Of a DNA stretch of 64,000 nucleotides, positions 47,175 through 56,923 are shown piece by piece (the stretch's first letter is position 1; every line of letters starts with the position of its first letter). The stretch is from Aureobasidium sp. EXF-3400 (Eukaryota > Ascomycota > Dothideomycetes > Dothideales > Saccotheciaceae), in contig SWBL01000101.1 of NCBI GenBank assembly GCA_024195585.1, positions 1 to 64,000 of the forward strand, in the 5' to 3' direction. The notes beneath the pieces are model-generated. The model was not told where the DNA came from and did no database searches. It saw nothing but the letters and a program-made list of their open reading frames with translations. The translations under genes and the position numbers were made by a program.

Positions 47175-48211
47175 TACTGTACAGACACGACGCAAATTTT
47201 GGATCAAGAACATTTCGAGCACAATGCATCCTGGAAGGAAGGAGTTTTCTGGAAAGACGTAGCGATGACTGAGCTCGTCGCACTAGTGATTCAAGGGAGG
47301 TGAATGGAGTTTTCTTCGAGTTATTACAGTTCTTCTCAACAAAGGTCACGATGACATACGAAAGGGGAGGTTGCATCCATTGGGCAAGGCCAGGAGGTTT
47401 TGTTTGTTATTTTCCTTCTCCTCTGTCTTTACCAACCAGCGGCCGCTCGCCTGCTGTAGTCCCTTGCGGGCTTGTCTTTTTTTTTTTTTTTTTTCCTTTC
47501 TCCCTTTTGTGGCGAGGAGAGGTCTTTCATAAAACCCGGCGAACCAAATCGGTTCAGCTTTTCCGCGATGGGAGGGAATAATGTCCTCTTTTTTTTTACC
47601 TTCTATTCTTCTCATACCCTTTTCGACTCACTTTGCTCTCATGTTCATTATCTTGACGAAGCACGAAATAAATCTCTTTGTTGTTGGCCATCTTCACCAG
47701 AATATTGGCACCATACAGGAAAGTCCGGCTCGTTTGTTGGTTCGTTCTGAAAAGCTTTCACGACTGCAGTCTTGAAGTGTACAACAAAGACGACCTGTGA
47801 GTAGACAAGCGGAGGGATCGCATCAAAAACTATTGCACCGAGAGCACACGAGACAAAGATTTGGACTAGGAAACCATCAATATTCATTGACTTAGCGAGT
47901 CTCTGTTTCATTTCAATCCACCAGACGCCACAATTCCTGACCTGTCTAAACGCCATGATATCCAATACGAGGATACGAAAGAAAAAGTCCCTAAGCTTGT
48001 TTTACACGAAAGTCTTGAATGTTATAAAGGGAAGGAAACCCCGATCAGAGGCGTGTGCCAACGAGAGGCATCGGTAAGAGGAAAAGAAGTGGCATGTGAA
48101 ATGATTGCCTCATGGGAATGATGAAATGATAGCGGAAGAAGGGTATAATAAACATTATGAAGAATGTGAAAATGGCGCTGAACAGCATGAAAAAAAAAAA
48201 AAGACCACTTT
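47175..48211. other. convergent 3' flanks with homopolymer tracts
   Basis: 1.04 kb between the kinase and SUR2 stops. It contains an 18-T run at 47477-47494, a 9-T run at 47589-47597 and a 12-A run near 48189-48200. A 105-codon minus frame at 47648-47965 shows no family resemblance. Confidence 0.6.
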
Positions 48212-49669
48212 TCATCTGCTGCTCTCAACAAGCACGCCACTCGCCTTTCCATGCAGGCTAGTGTTGACTCTATCCCGCAAACCCTTGAGTGGTGTTGACG
48301 ATGCTTGTGACACGGTCTTCTTCCTGGGGCTGCGGCGCAGAACACGCTGTGCCTCACGCTCCTCAGCAGCTTCCTCAAGAAGAACCTGGACACCACCACC
48401 AGACTGATCGTCCAGAATCTGCTGTCTGGAGCCGAGAGCTTGGAGTGCTGCTTTGCCCTCTGGAATGCTAGGGTCGAGCTGTGCTTGTGATTGTTTTGCT
48501 AGTGTGCTAGCATTCTTTTCTTCGGACTCATATGGTGAGGATTCGGCCTCAAGACTCTGAGACGGGCTGGAATGGGAGATGTTGTCTTGGTCGAGCTTCT
48601 TCTGGGCAGCAATCCTTGATCTTTCGTAGCGAGCAGAAACGTCACCACCAACCCACTTTGTGCCGAGAAGACCGTCCCAGAAAGTGAAGAATGGCTGACT
48701 GAAGTTGGTCTTGATACCCCAGCTCTGGTGGTGGATGTCGTGGTAGCCAGCATTGTTGCTTGTAATATGCTGGAGCGGGTCCCAAGGAAGGGCGTATCCA
48801 CAGTGATCATCGACAGTCTTGATGGTGCTGCAAGTAAAGAACCACATGGATTGTCTGCAAGTCATACCAGCGAGCATGTATGCGATACCGGTACCCAGGG
48901 TGTCAAGAAGGAAGCCCTCAAAGGGGTGGTTGTAGAGAGCACCATAAGCGTAAGGGACGTAGAGGCGGTGATGACGGGAGTGGAAGGTTGTGTAGAGCCA
49001 CTTGTTCATGTGCATGGCTCTGTGCCAGAAGTACTGCCATGTATCGACGACGAGGACGGCAAAGGTGAATTGCAAGGCGGGAATGCCGATCCAGTAGATG
49101 GCCTTTGCAAGTGTGAGCTCCCACGAAGCAAATGCTGGGACGAGGTCACCAGAGGCAGCCTGCTGATAAAGATTGTAGCTACCACCCTTCAAGACGGCAG
49201 AGAGGATTGGGTGTGCAACAGCTTGCTTGGATGCAATAGTGTTAGCGTCGAGGCCGGCAAAGGCAAGGATGGTAGGAATGGCACGCTGGGCAATGCGGAT
49301 TCTTTGAGCCCAGACGGCAACATTGTAATCATCCTGGCCAATGGTAGCCTCGGGCTCGATGATGGTTATGGCAAGACCAACGACTGTCTGAATAACCTGC
49401 TGGATAACAACGTCACGGAAGACATGCCATCGTGAGACATGGTTGCGCTTGAGAACCTCGGCGGGGGTGTGCAATCGGTATTGAGGGAACAAGTCGTACT
49501 CGTCGATGAAGTGGAAGATGAAGGAAACAATCCAGTAGGCGGCCACAGGAAGAACCAGGGCCAGATAAAGGTCAGGAAGCCAGGAGATCAGAGGTTGTAG
49601 AGGGGTCAAGGTGTATGTGGGGAGAGGAGGGAGAGGCAGGGCGGTGGCATTGGACATGGCGGACTGCAT
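48212..49669 (-). CDS. SUR2: sphinganine C4-hydroxylase (Sur2)
   Basis: Single exon, 485 aa from the ATG at 49669 (MQSAMSNATALPLPPLP); the frame opens further upstream but without an ATG. It hydroxylates C4 of the sphingoid base to give phytosphingosine in the ER. Di-iron histidine boxes of the fatty-acid-hydroxylase superfamily: WHRAMHMNKW (HxxxH), FHSRHHRLYVPYAYGALYNHP (HxxHH) and AGYHDIHHQSWG (HxxHH). At least four hydrophobic segments surround these. A long hydrophilic C-terminal tail of about 130 residues (charged, Gln/Ser-rich, RSPRKKTVSQ) exceeds the yeast protein. Divergent from the LysM gene. Confidence 0.93.
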   Translation of the reverse strand: MQSAMSNATALPLPPLPTYTLTPLQPLISWLPDLYLALVLPVAAYWIVSFIFHFIDEYDLFPQYRLHTPAEVLKRNHVSRWHVFRDVVIQQVIQTVVGLAITIIEPEATIGQDDYNVAVWAQRIRIAQRAIPTILAFAGLDANTIASKQAVAHPILSAVLKGGSYNLYQQAASGDLVPAFASWELTLAKAIYWIGIPALQFTFAVLVVDTWQYFWHRAMHMNKWLYTTFHSRHHRLYVPYAYGALYNHPFEGFLLDTLGTGIAYMLAGMTCRQSMWFFTCSTIKTVDDHCGYALPWDPLQHITSNNAGYHDIHHQSWGIKTNFSQPFFTFWDGLLGTKWVGGDVSARYERSRIAAQKKLDQDNISHSSPSQSLEAESSPYESEEKNASTLAKQSQAQLDPSIPEGKAALQALGSRQQILDDQSGGGVQVLLEEAAEEREAQRVLRRSPRKKTVSQASSTPLKGLRDRVNTSLHGKASGVLVESSR

Positions 49670-50242
49670 TGTGGTGGTGCTTGTTGTGGCTTCAAAGCCG
49701 GCACGCGAGTTGAAGAAGTTGCGATCCGTGAAGGTCCGTTTGTTGTGGCTTTCGAGATTGGGAGACAAGGACGACCAAAACAAAAGCAATTGGGGCTGAA
49801 GGTGTGGTCGAGTCTGTGTAGGATTCAAGATGGTTGATAGAGACAGATTGTGGTCGGAAGGAAAAGAGTGAACAGCGGTGGATCAGGCAGAGGCAGAGGC
49901 AGGAAATGAGGCAGGCGGAAGGTATTTGTGATCGTCATTCGATTTCTCCTGTTGCTTCGGACTGTCTGTGTCCGTCACCCGACATTCGAAGAATTCCTCG
50001 CCACCCCGCGACCCGCCCGAAAGCCTTCCCGTCACCTCCCGCCCTCCAATACGCCCATACGCCGCCTTCCAGAACCCTGCCCGATAAGGTAGTTGAGCCT
50101 GCTGATCCATCGACATGATCACATTATTGTTTGCCCGCCATCATGTCGTTGCTGCTCAAGTTGTTGTCCCTGTGAAACTCGCCAATCTCTGTGTGTCTGT
50201 TCGACCATCGCCATATCCCTACGAGCATCCTTGTTCTTGATC
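49670..50242. other. divergent promoter region SUR2 / LysM gene
   Basis: 573 bp between divergent starts, C/T-rich near the LysM gene; no gene seen. Confidence 0.5.
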
Positions 50243-51061
50243 ATGTCCTCTATTCCGGCCTGTTGTATCTGTTCCTCGGTGCTGGACACGATAGATTCAA
50301 AGACCGAGAAGCCCACCATCGCTGCTCGCCACCTCACCTGTTGCTCACGGCCTGTCTGCCAACGCTGCCTTGCAAAGAACCCGCGCTACAACTCGTACTG
50401 TCCTTATTGCCAGGTCTCGACAGATCCACAATCAATACTTCCTCAGGGCCTACGTGACCCTCCGCCATACAATGATACACAAGATGCTACTCTACCAGTA
50501 TCCGAGAAAGATCACGATGCACCGCCTGCTTATTCCACTCACGAACCCTTGCAGCCTCCACCAGAAAAGACGCTCGAGAATGCCCCAGACGTGCTACATT
50601 TCTTGACACCTGCAGACACGGCTTTGTCGTTATCTCTTGCATATGGTGTGCCCCTTCATGCCTTGAGAAAGGCCAACAATGTCTTTGCAGATCATCTCAT
50701 ACAAGGCCGGAGGACCGTCATCATCCCTGGAGAGTACTACAAGGGTCCAAGCCTGAGTCCCAGGCCCGTTGAAGGCGAAGAAGAGGAGTTGCGCAAATCA
50801 AAGCTACGCCGCTTCATGGTCACATGCAAAGTCTCCGAGTAACTACTTTTCATACCATCATACGCTACTTGATTCTAACCATTTTCCAGGTACGATGTCG
50901 CACAACTATACCTTGAGCAGCATGGCTATGAACTGGACGCCGCCGTCGAAGCCTACCAAGATGATGAGAAATGGGAGCGGGATCATCCTCTACAGGACAA
51001 TGGCAAAGGCAAAATGAGTGCACGTACTGTGGGGAAGAGGCGATACGTTGGTTCAGCATAA
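50243..51061 (+). CDS. Cys-rich finger, PPxY, LysM and UBA-like protein
   Basis: Two exons: 50243-50838 and 50890-51061 (255 aa). An N-terminal finger with CxxC-type pairs (CCIC near 7-10, CC 33-34, C39, C42, C53, C56) looks like a treble-clef/RING-like zinc site. Two PPxY motifs follow (PPPY 73-76, PPAY 94-97). A LysM domain lies at about 116-163 (VLHFLTPADTALSLSLAYGVP ... ANNVFADHLIQGRRTVIIPG). A UBA/CUE-like helix bundle across the intron follows (YDVAQLYLEQHGYELDAAVEAY). There is no signal peptide, so the LysM is cytosolic and unlikely to bind chitin. PPxY motifs bind WW domains such as those of Rsp5-type ubiquitin ligases, so a ubiquitin-adaptor role is possible but not shown. Confidence 0.8.
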
Positions 51062-51157
51062 CCGCTAGAGCACCACGCTTTTATAGAACTATTGTCATGA
51101 TTCACGACATCTGCGCATGCTTATTCATGCACGCTGTTACAGCCCCTGCGCGGGCTT

Positions 51158-52562
51158 TCATTCGAAATGGATGAGCCAGCCATCCGCTTCCTTCTCGCCT
51201 CTGGCATTGTCTCCTGCCCATATGACTACACTTTTTCCGTCGCTCACGACATCTGCTCCGAAGAACGCTCGAGGTCCAGGATGTACTTTGCCCTCATGGC
51301 CGCTCTGTTCTGTGGCCTGCACTTCGATTTCGGCCCACTCGTGACCGCCAGTCTTGTAGCCCAGCTTGTCTCGAATCGTGTCTTTGATGGCAGCCGGCTT
51401 GAAGTCTGTCCAGGTTGTAGGTTTGGTCGACTTGGATGGCAGCTGATAGGTCCATAGGTCGGACTCAATAGGTCGACTTGTTTCGCCAGACTCGATTGAT
51501 TTTTCAAGGTCATCCACATCCTTGTGGACCTCTTTGCTGCCGAAGAAGTAAACAAGATACAGGCGGCCATATCCAGTAGTTATGGGTACTAGCGCACCAC
51601 CAGTTCGAGCTCCTGGTCCCGGAGATGGAACCTCCGACAGATTGGTGATCCTTTCCCATTCTAATTCATGTGGTGATCCTGGAGTGGGTATACTGTCACC
51701 AATTTCAAGTCTGTACACATGAGTGATACCCTCGGCTGGCGAATTGGTGACTAGGTAGAGTGTGCCGTCAGCAAAAGCTACACTACCTGAGTGCTCTGGA
51801 GAATCGGGCAACCGGATCCAAGTGTGGGAGACCATATCAAAGAACCAGGTGTCGTTGAGTTGAGTTTCAGGAGATGATCTTCCGCCATGAAGCAAGAGAT
51901 GACCGCCATAGTGGAACAACTTGTGGTCAAATCGAGGGGAGGGCTTCGGGCTTTGATAGTATGATCAGTATTGATATATGACGACAACGGGAACGTTGCA
52001 TACCCCTCTGCTACAATCTGATGCCATTTTGATGATTCAATGCTCCATATCCACAAGGAAGAGTCTTGGTCTACAAGTGAGTGATTTTCGTCGCAGCCGC
52101 CAAAGACAGCCAGCTCGTGACCTTGAACACAGGCAGCATGTCTGGTACGTGGACTTGGCACGGCAGCTCCCTCGTCGCGAGGAATAGCTGGGTAACAGGC
52201 ATAAGCAACGTCTGTTGGATTTGTCTGCTTCAGAGGAAGGGTTACGGTGTGAATGTCGCTGGATGCCAGCTTTCCGTTGGTGGATTGACCTCCAAAGATG
52301 CATGCCTTGTCATTGGCAATACTGACGGTATGGTGTGAGCGTGCAAGAGCCAGACTGGACATAGATCAGCTTCTATGCCTCTAGTATGGCCATGGACCTG
52401 TTGATACGTAGTATCGTCCTTGTCTGCAATAGCAATCTGTGTGAAAGTAGCTTTGAGAGGAACGGTGGGTTTGGCAACAGCATAACCAGCAATCGCGCTA
52501 CCCTCGATGGTTGTGGAGACAACCTGCTCAGCAACAACGGCTCCAGCTGCTATCTCTGCCAT
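51158..52562 (-). CDS. kelch-repeat protein
   Basis: Three exons: 52562-52408, 52354-52004 and 51950-51158 (432 aa). Kelch blades are recognisable by the di-glycine after hydrophobics and spaced Tyr/Trp: ARSHHTVSIANDKACIFGGQ, PRTRHAACVQGHELAVFGGC ... SSLWIWSIESSKWHQ, PRFDHKLFHYGGHLLLHGG ... DTWFFDMVSHTWIRLPD, and GARTGGALVPI ... LYLVYFFGSK ... DLWTYQLPS. A last strand PRAFFGADVVSDGKSVVIWAG follows. These form a beta-propeller used for protein binding. No partner domain is fused, so the function is unknown. Intron borders were fixed by phase and by restoring blade sequence (IVAEG-PKPSPRFDH). Confidence 0.85.
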
Positions 52563-52805
52563 GTTTGATGAATGATTAACACAGAAGAGCGTGTGTCTGC
52601 ACGAATGTGTATATGGACTGTCATGTGAAATGACGTCGCGACAGCCTAAACGGGAAAAGGAGGGCTTGGCAGCTCATCCACCATCTCCCCCGGACGGAGG
52701 CCGATCACATCGCACGAGCACGAGCAGCTTGACGAGCACCGAGGGCTCGAGTGTGCGCCCACTTATTCTTCGACCAGAGCGAGGAGCTTAGTGCCAGCAC
52801 TCGGC

Positions 52806-55382
52806 ATGGCGACGGCGACGACAGCCAAGGCCGGACATGCGATGCGCCGCCCGCGACCCAGCCTGAGCGCCCGCTTGGGCACGCGCGCCAACACCCTCAC
52901 CACAGGTAGCGACACGCCCATCAAGAAAATCTCCGAACCGCACGTCAGATCCTCCGAGCACATCCTGCGCAAGTTTCGGGGCAGTCCCCCTTCGCTCACC
53001 ATCCATCTGCATGCCACCTTCTTCCGCTTCGACCAGCAAGATGGCAGCTTCCCCTACGATTCTCCTATGAAGTTCATCCTACAACACTTGCGCAAACAGA
53101 CTGTCCCCCATGAGATGGTTCAGGATCTGCTCGAGAATGGCGTTGCTTTCTACGATGGCTGTCTGATTGTCAATATTGTTAATCACAAGTCCTCTGTCGC
53201 AAAGACAACCACTCCTGGCAACCTGTCCGTGACTTCGGCTGACCACAACGTTCCCTTTTCTATGCACAACTATCACGACCACATTACTCCCTCTCCCTTC
53301 GGCCCTTATCCCAAGAAGACCTCAGACCGTTCATCTCTATCCAACAAGTCGAGGTCCGAGTCTATCAAGCAGCAGGATGGCTCCAAGGAACAAACCCATA
53401 CTGGTCCGAGAACCTCAACCATCGTATTACATCCCACAGACCTCTCACGCCACCATGAGTTGATGCATCTCGCCAACCAACCAAACAAGACTGCTCTGGC
53501 CATCGACGAGAAGGACTACTACCAATTCGAAGCGAACATGCTTGTTTCTAGCGAGCCGCCGCTACTGTTGGAACCTGCAAAATCTCCCGAGGAGGCCGAA
53601 ATGGCCCTAAAAATCCTTCAACATCCTCTGCACTCTGAGCCCCCGCCGTCACCAAGATCTCGCAAGCGTACACATGCCGAAATGGCTCTCGACGATGCAC
53701 AAGCCTTCGAAGAAGAGAGGCGCATGCTTATCATGGACGAGCGCACAAAACCTTCGTTACGTGGTGCCAACGGTGCCTCTGCTTCCGAGGGTCAGACTGC
53801 CTCGGTGGCACTTGGATTCTCCAGATTCAAGACGCTCGAAACTATCAAGAAGAATCATGAAGAGAATGATCGCAAGAAGAAGGAGGAAGAGGCCCAGAAG
53901 GCCATTGAGAAGCGTCAACACGATGCTGCGCTAGCCCAAAAGAGAAAGCTCATGGAGGACAGGAACAGACAAGAGCAAGCCGCTACCCAACAGAAGCAGA
54001 AGATGATGATGCAGCAGCAGCAGTTGATGCAACAGCAACAGGCCCAGCAACAGGCCCAGCAACAGGCCCAGCAGCAGGCTCAGCAACAGGCTCTTCAACA
54101 ACAACAACAGCAACAACAACAACAACAGCAACAGGCCGCCCAGCTTCAGCAACAGCAACAAATGCAACAACAACATGCTCACAACTTGGCTCAGAGCCAA
54201 ACGCCCATGGCTGCAAACCCACAGCAACAGCACCTTCAGCAACAGGCCGCCATGGCTGCTCAGCATTCGTCTCCTGTTGTGCACAACCCTACTCCTATCA
54301 TGGCTTCATCTCCTCTCATGCCGAATGCTGCCAACATGAACATGGGAGGCTTCCCAATGCAACCCTCGATGTCAAACCAAGGCGCTGGAAGCCCGGCTCG
54401 TCCTCCTTCAGCTGCCATGCAACACGCCAACATCGCCATGGCTAGGCAGCTCAGCCAGCAGACTAGTCAGAGCCGTCACGCTACTCCTCAAATGGCTCAC
54501 GGAACTCCACAGATGGCATCTGCTATACCTATTGATAACAACCGCCAGATGAGTGGTACTCCTAACATGCAACATCGCAGTCCAGTTCCTCCTCATATGC
54601 AGAATACGCCCAACCAAGCGGGCCTGATGGCTGCAACGCAGATGAACCAGCTCACCCCTGGCCAGCAGATGGCACTCATGCAACAGCAGCGCGCTCGCAG
54701 TCTACAGCAGACTATGCAAGCTTCACCAAATCAATCTTATACGCCCGAGCAGCTTGCGATGATGAGGAATCAACAAAACATGGCACTACAGCAGCAGATG
54801 AACCCTCAAATGTATGCTCAGATGCAACAGCGCATGCAGATGCAAAATATGCAAGGCGGAACACCCATGATGCAGACGCCTTCTCAACAGCAACAACAAC
54901 AGCAAATGAGCCAAGCAATGGCTCAACAGATGGGCCAGCAGACAATGCCGAATGTTCAAGCTCAAAGACTACAGCAAGCCCGCGCTGGATTGATGCGCAC
55001 AAAGCAGTTGATCGTACACATGCAATCTCAAGGTCAACCAATACCGCCAGAACTACAACACAAATATCAGCAGCAAGCGCAGCTGGTCCAGACAACTCAG
55101 GCTCAAGTGTCATTGGCTACAGCGCGGACGCAGCAACAGTCTCTTGGCGACACGAGCAACACGGAGCAATACATGCAAAACCTTCGCAATCAGCAAGCAC
55201 TGATTGCAAGGATGCAGCGAAACCCACAGATGGCACAGCAACAAGGCATGATGAATGGTATGGGCCAGCAACAAAACATGAACATGTTGCAAACTCAACA
55301 AGCGCAGATGCAGCAACAAATGCAGTTTGCTCGCCAACATGCGATGAATCAACAACGACCCGGGTCGGGAATGGGTCAGTAG
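52806..55382 (+). CDS. SPT20: SAGA complex subunit Spt20
   Basis: Single exon, 858 aa from the ATG at 52806 (MATATTAKAGHAMRRPRPS); the earlier in-frame codon is GTG. The conserved Spt20 domain is at about 50-150: SEHILRKFRGSPPSLTIHLH, FRFDQQDGSFPYDSPMKFILQHLRK, VPHEMVQDLLENGVAFYDGCLIV. A further conserved stretch follows (TSTIVLHPTDLSRHHELMHLA). Then comes a charged coiled-coil-like run (KKKEEEAQKAIEKRQ) and a very long Gln/Met-rich tail with polyglutamine at about 54010-54175 (mixed CAG/CAA). Spt20 holds the SAGA co-activator together. The Spt20 domain plus Q-rich tail is the usual fungal layout. Confidence 0.92.
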   Translation: MATATTAKAGHAMRRPRPSLSARLGTRANTLTTGSDTPIKKISEPHVRSSEHILRKFRGSPPSLTIHLHATFFRFDQQDGSFPYDSPMKFILQHLRKQTVPHEMVQDLLENGVAFYDGCLIVNIVNHKSSVAKTTTPGNLSVTSADHNVPFSMHNYHDHITPSPFGPYPKKTSDRSSLSNKSRSESIKQQDGSKEQTHTGPRTSTIVLHPTDLSRHHELMHLANQPNKTALAIDEKDYYQFEANMLVSSEPPLLLEPAKSPEEAEMALKILQHPLHSEPPPSPRSRKRTHAEMALDDAQAFEEERRMLIMDERTKPSLRGANGASASEGQTASVALGFSRFKTLETIKKNHEENDRKKKEEEAQKAIEKRQHDAALAQKRKLMEDRNRQEQAATQQKQKMMMQQQQLMQQQQAQQQAQQQAQQQAQQQALQQQQQQQQQQQQQAAQLQQQQQMQQQHAHNLAQSQTPMAANPQQQHLQQQAAMAAQHSSPVVHNPTPIMASSPLMPNAANMNMGGFPMQPSMSNQGAGSPARPPSAAMQHANIAMARQLSQQTSQSRHATPQMAHGTPQMASAIPIDNNRQMSGTPNMQHRSPVPPHMQNTPNQAGLMAATQMNQLTPGQQMALMQQQRARSLQQTMQASPNQSYTPEQLAMMRNQQNMALQQQMNPQMYAQMQQRMQMQNMQGGTPMMQTPSQQQQQQQMSQAMAQQMGQQTMPNVQAQRLQQARAGLMRTKQLIVHMQSQGQPIPPELQHKYQQQAQLVQTTQAQVSLATARTQQQSLGDTSNTEQYMQNLRNQQALIARMQRNPQMAQQQGMMNGMGQQQNMNMLQTQQAQMQQQMQFARQHAMNQQRPGSGMGQ
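54003..54175 (+). repeat. CAG/CAA polyglutamine tract in SPT20
   Basis: About 170 bp of cagcag/caacaa codons with interspersed gcc/gct, encoding QQQ and QAQ repeats. The mix of CAG and CAA should limit slippage. Confidence 0.9.
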
Positions 55383-55964
55383 GACATGATACCCCTCTGC
55401 AGGAATTTGATTTAAAAGGCGTTGATGGTTTTTTTTTTTTCTTGGACATGGTGGACTGAATGCTTGTATGTGTAAAATGAGTCGAGCTCATGTGCTCTTT
55501 CTTCCGGTGTTGATAGCTGAGATGGTTGCTTTTGCACGACATCGACAACAGCTCAAGCAATCAAAACTTGCTAGATTCTTCGATGCTTCATATGTGTTAT
55601 ATCTTGTTAATATGTTCTTTGTGCTTTGGAGAAATCCATATGCTTCATGATACTACAAATTGAAGTCTTCACTCTTTCGGCGCCTGTCATTCCAAGGTTG
55701 TCAAATCGAGTACCTAGCTAATGTTGATGGCAGTCAAGCTAGATCAACACAGCCTCTCGGCACTTTTGCAGGGACCTAGCCGACAGCTCTCTGTAAGAAA
55801 AAAACAAACTAGTCATAATGGGTAAAAAAAAAGGATCTCTTGTATCTTGGAGAGCAGCTTTCAGTGTTAGCGACAGCTATCGAGAATGGTTTTCCGTGCT
55901 CAGATTGGATTTGTAAAGCAATATATTCACAAGTGATGTGAAAGCCCGCATCCAGTAGCCACAG
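55383..55964. other. intergenic, SPT20 3' flank
   Basis: Contains an 11-13 T run near 55429-55440 and A runs near 55797 and 55825. No gene seen. Confidence 0.5.
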
Positions 55965-56018
55965 AAAGCCCAGCTTTCACATCTTCCGTGGCGCAATTGG
56001 CTAGCGCGTTCGACTGTT
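55965..56018 (+). repeat. inverted repeat arm A (tRNA-Asn 5' flank and 5' half)
   Basis: 54 bp starting aaagcccagctttcacat and ending gactgtt. It covers 17 bp of tRNA 5' flank plus the tRNA from base 1 through the anticodon. It matches arm B (56163-56216) in inverted orientation with a single mismatch. Confidence 0.85.
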
Positions 56019-56077
56019 AGATTTGCATCCGCAGATCGGCTATCGAGAGGTTGACAGTTCAAGCCTGTCCGGGAGAG
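55982..56077 (+). tRNA. tRNA-Asn (GTT) with a 22-nt intron
   Basis: Full cloverleaf. Acceptor TCTTCCG (55982-55988) pairs with CGGGAGA (56070-56076, one G-U), with discriminator G at 56077. D arm is GCGC/GCGC. Anticodon stem TTCGA pairs with TCGAG (56043-56047). The loop reads CTGTTA with anticodon GTT at 56016-56018. T arm is GACAG-TTCAAGC-CTGTC. The intron is 56020-56041, inserted after position 37 as in eukaryotic tRNAs. A T5 Pol III terminator follows at 56084-56088. It likely decodes AAC/AAU. Confidence 0.85.
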
Positions 56078-56162
56078 CTCCACTTTTTGTTCATGTCAGT
56101 CGATCACAAACAGAATATTGATATGATGAATTGTTATTTTGTTCGTCACCATACTGGAGCCA

Positions 56163-56216
56163 AACAGTCGAACGCACTAGCCAATTGCGCCACGGAAGAT
56201 GTGAAAGCTGGGCTTT
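56163..56216 (-). repeat. inverted repeat arm B: truncated tRNA-Asn copy
   Basis: The reverse complement of this stretch repeats arm A (55965-56018) with one mismatch (agcgcg versus agtgcg). It holds the 5' flank and the tRNA 5' half and stops at the anticodon; no 3' half follows, so it cannot make a tRNA. The arms are 144 bp apart and could form a cruciform. Confidence 0.85.
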
Positions 56217-56851
56217 TTTGGGGTAGTCTGTGGTGGACATCCGCCACAGAAATATTCAAGTATCTATATCCCTAGGTCGACCGCGATCTACAAGGTCAAG
56301 CTCTATGTGGTAAGGTACGTTGGATCCTGTAAAAATTGCATTATGTCCACCATGGTAGTTTGTTGTTGTAGAGGCTTGCCTATAGCTAAGTCATACCTAC
56401 TACTTAGAAAGACTTATGCATGCACTGTTTCTGGTTGCTACAGCCTGACTGATACAAGGGTGACCCTGGTCATGGTATTCTTTACCTCGGGCTCTCCAAC
56501 AGCAGCACCAGGTAGAGTCTGATGTTTTGGATGGATCGCAGTCAAAGAGGACTACAATACTCAGTCAGTGTGTTTTGATGCCTGTCCTATCCTCTCGGTT
56601 GCTATCGCTCAAGTCTTGTCAGTCGCAAAACTGGGATTTGGTTTCTCCCGTTCCAATAGATACAACAGCTCTGCCTCTACCTATTCTTGCTTTCTAGATG
56701 GACATATGGCGTCCGCGTATCGTCTGATATGTTATCAAAAGACAACATTCTGCAAAGCCTGTTGTGTCAGTGGCCAAAACAATGCACTCAGTATAGAAAC
56801 CAGCTTGCATGACATGCTCCAAAAGAATGCATCTGCAAAATAGTAAAACAA
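56217..56851. other. intergenic, no gene seen
   Basis: Lies between the two tRNA loci. Short frames only, with no family resemblance. Confidence 0.5.
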
Positions 56852-56923
56852 TGTTCATGCTGGGGATCGAACCCAGGATCTTCTCTGTGTGAGAGAGATG
56901 TCATACCACTAGACCACACAAAC
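56852..56923 (-). tRNA. tRNA-Val (CAC)
   Basis: On the minus strand, acceptor GTTTGTG (56923-56917) pairs with CATGAAC (two wobble pairs), with discriminator A at 56852. D arm is GTC-TAGTGGTAT-GAC. Anticodon stem TCTCT/AGAGA encloses loop CTCACAC with anticodon CAC. T arm is CTGGG-TTCGATC-CCCAG. No intron. A TTTT run follows on the transcribed side (about 56843-56846). It decodes GUG valine codons. Confidence 0.88.

Noticed and set aside
47648..47965. 105-codon minus-strand frame
   Set aside because: It sits between two convergent stops among homopolymer tracts and resembles no family.
53931..54284. Leu-rich minus-strand frame
   Set aside because: It is the reverse reading of the SPT20 glutamine tract; the low complexity explains it.
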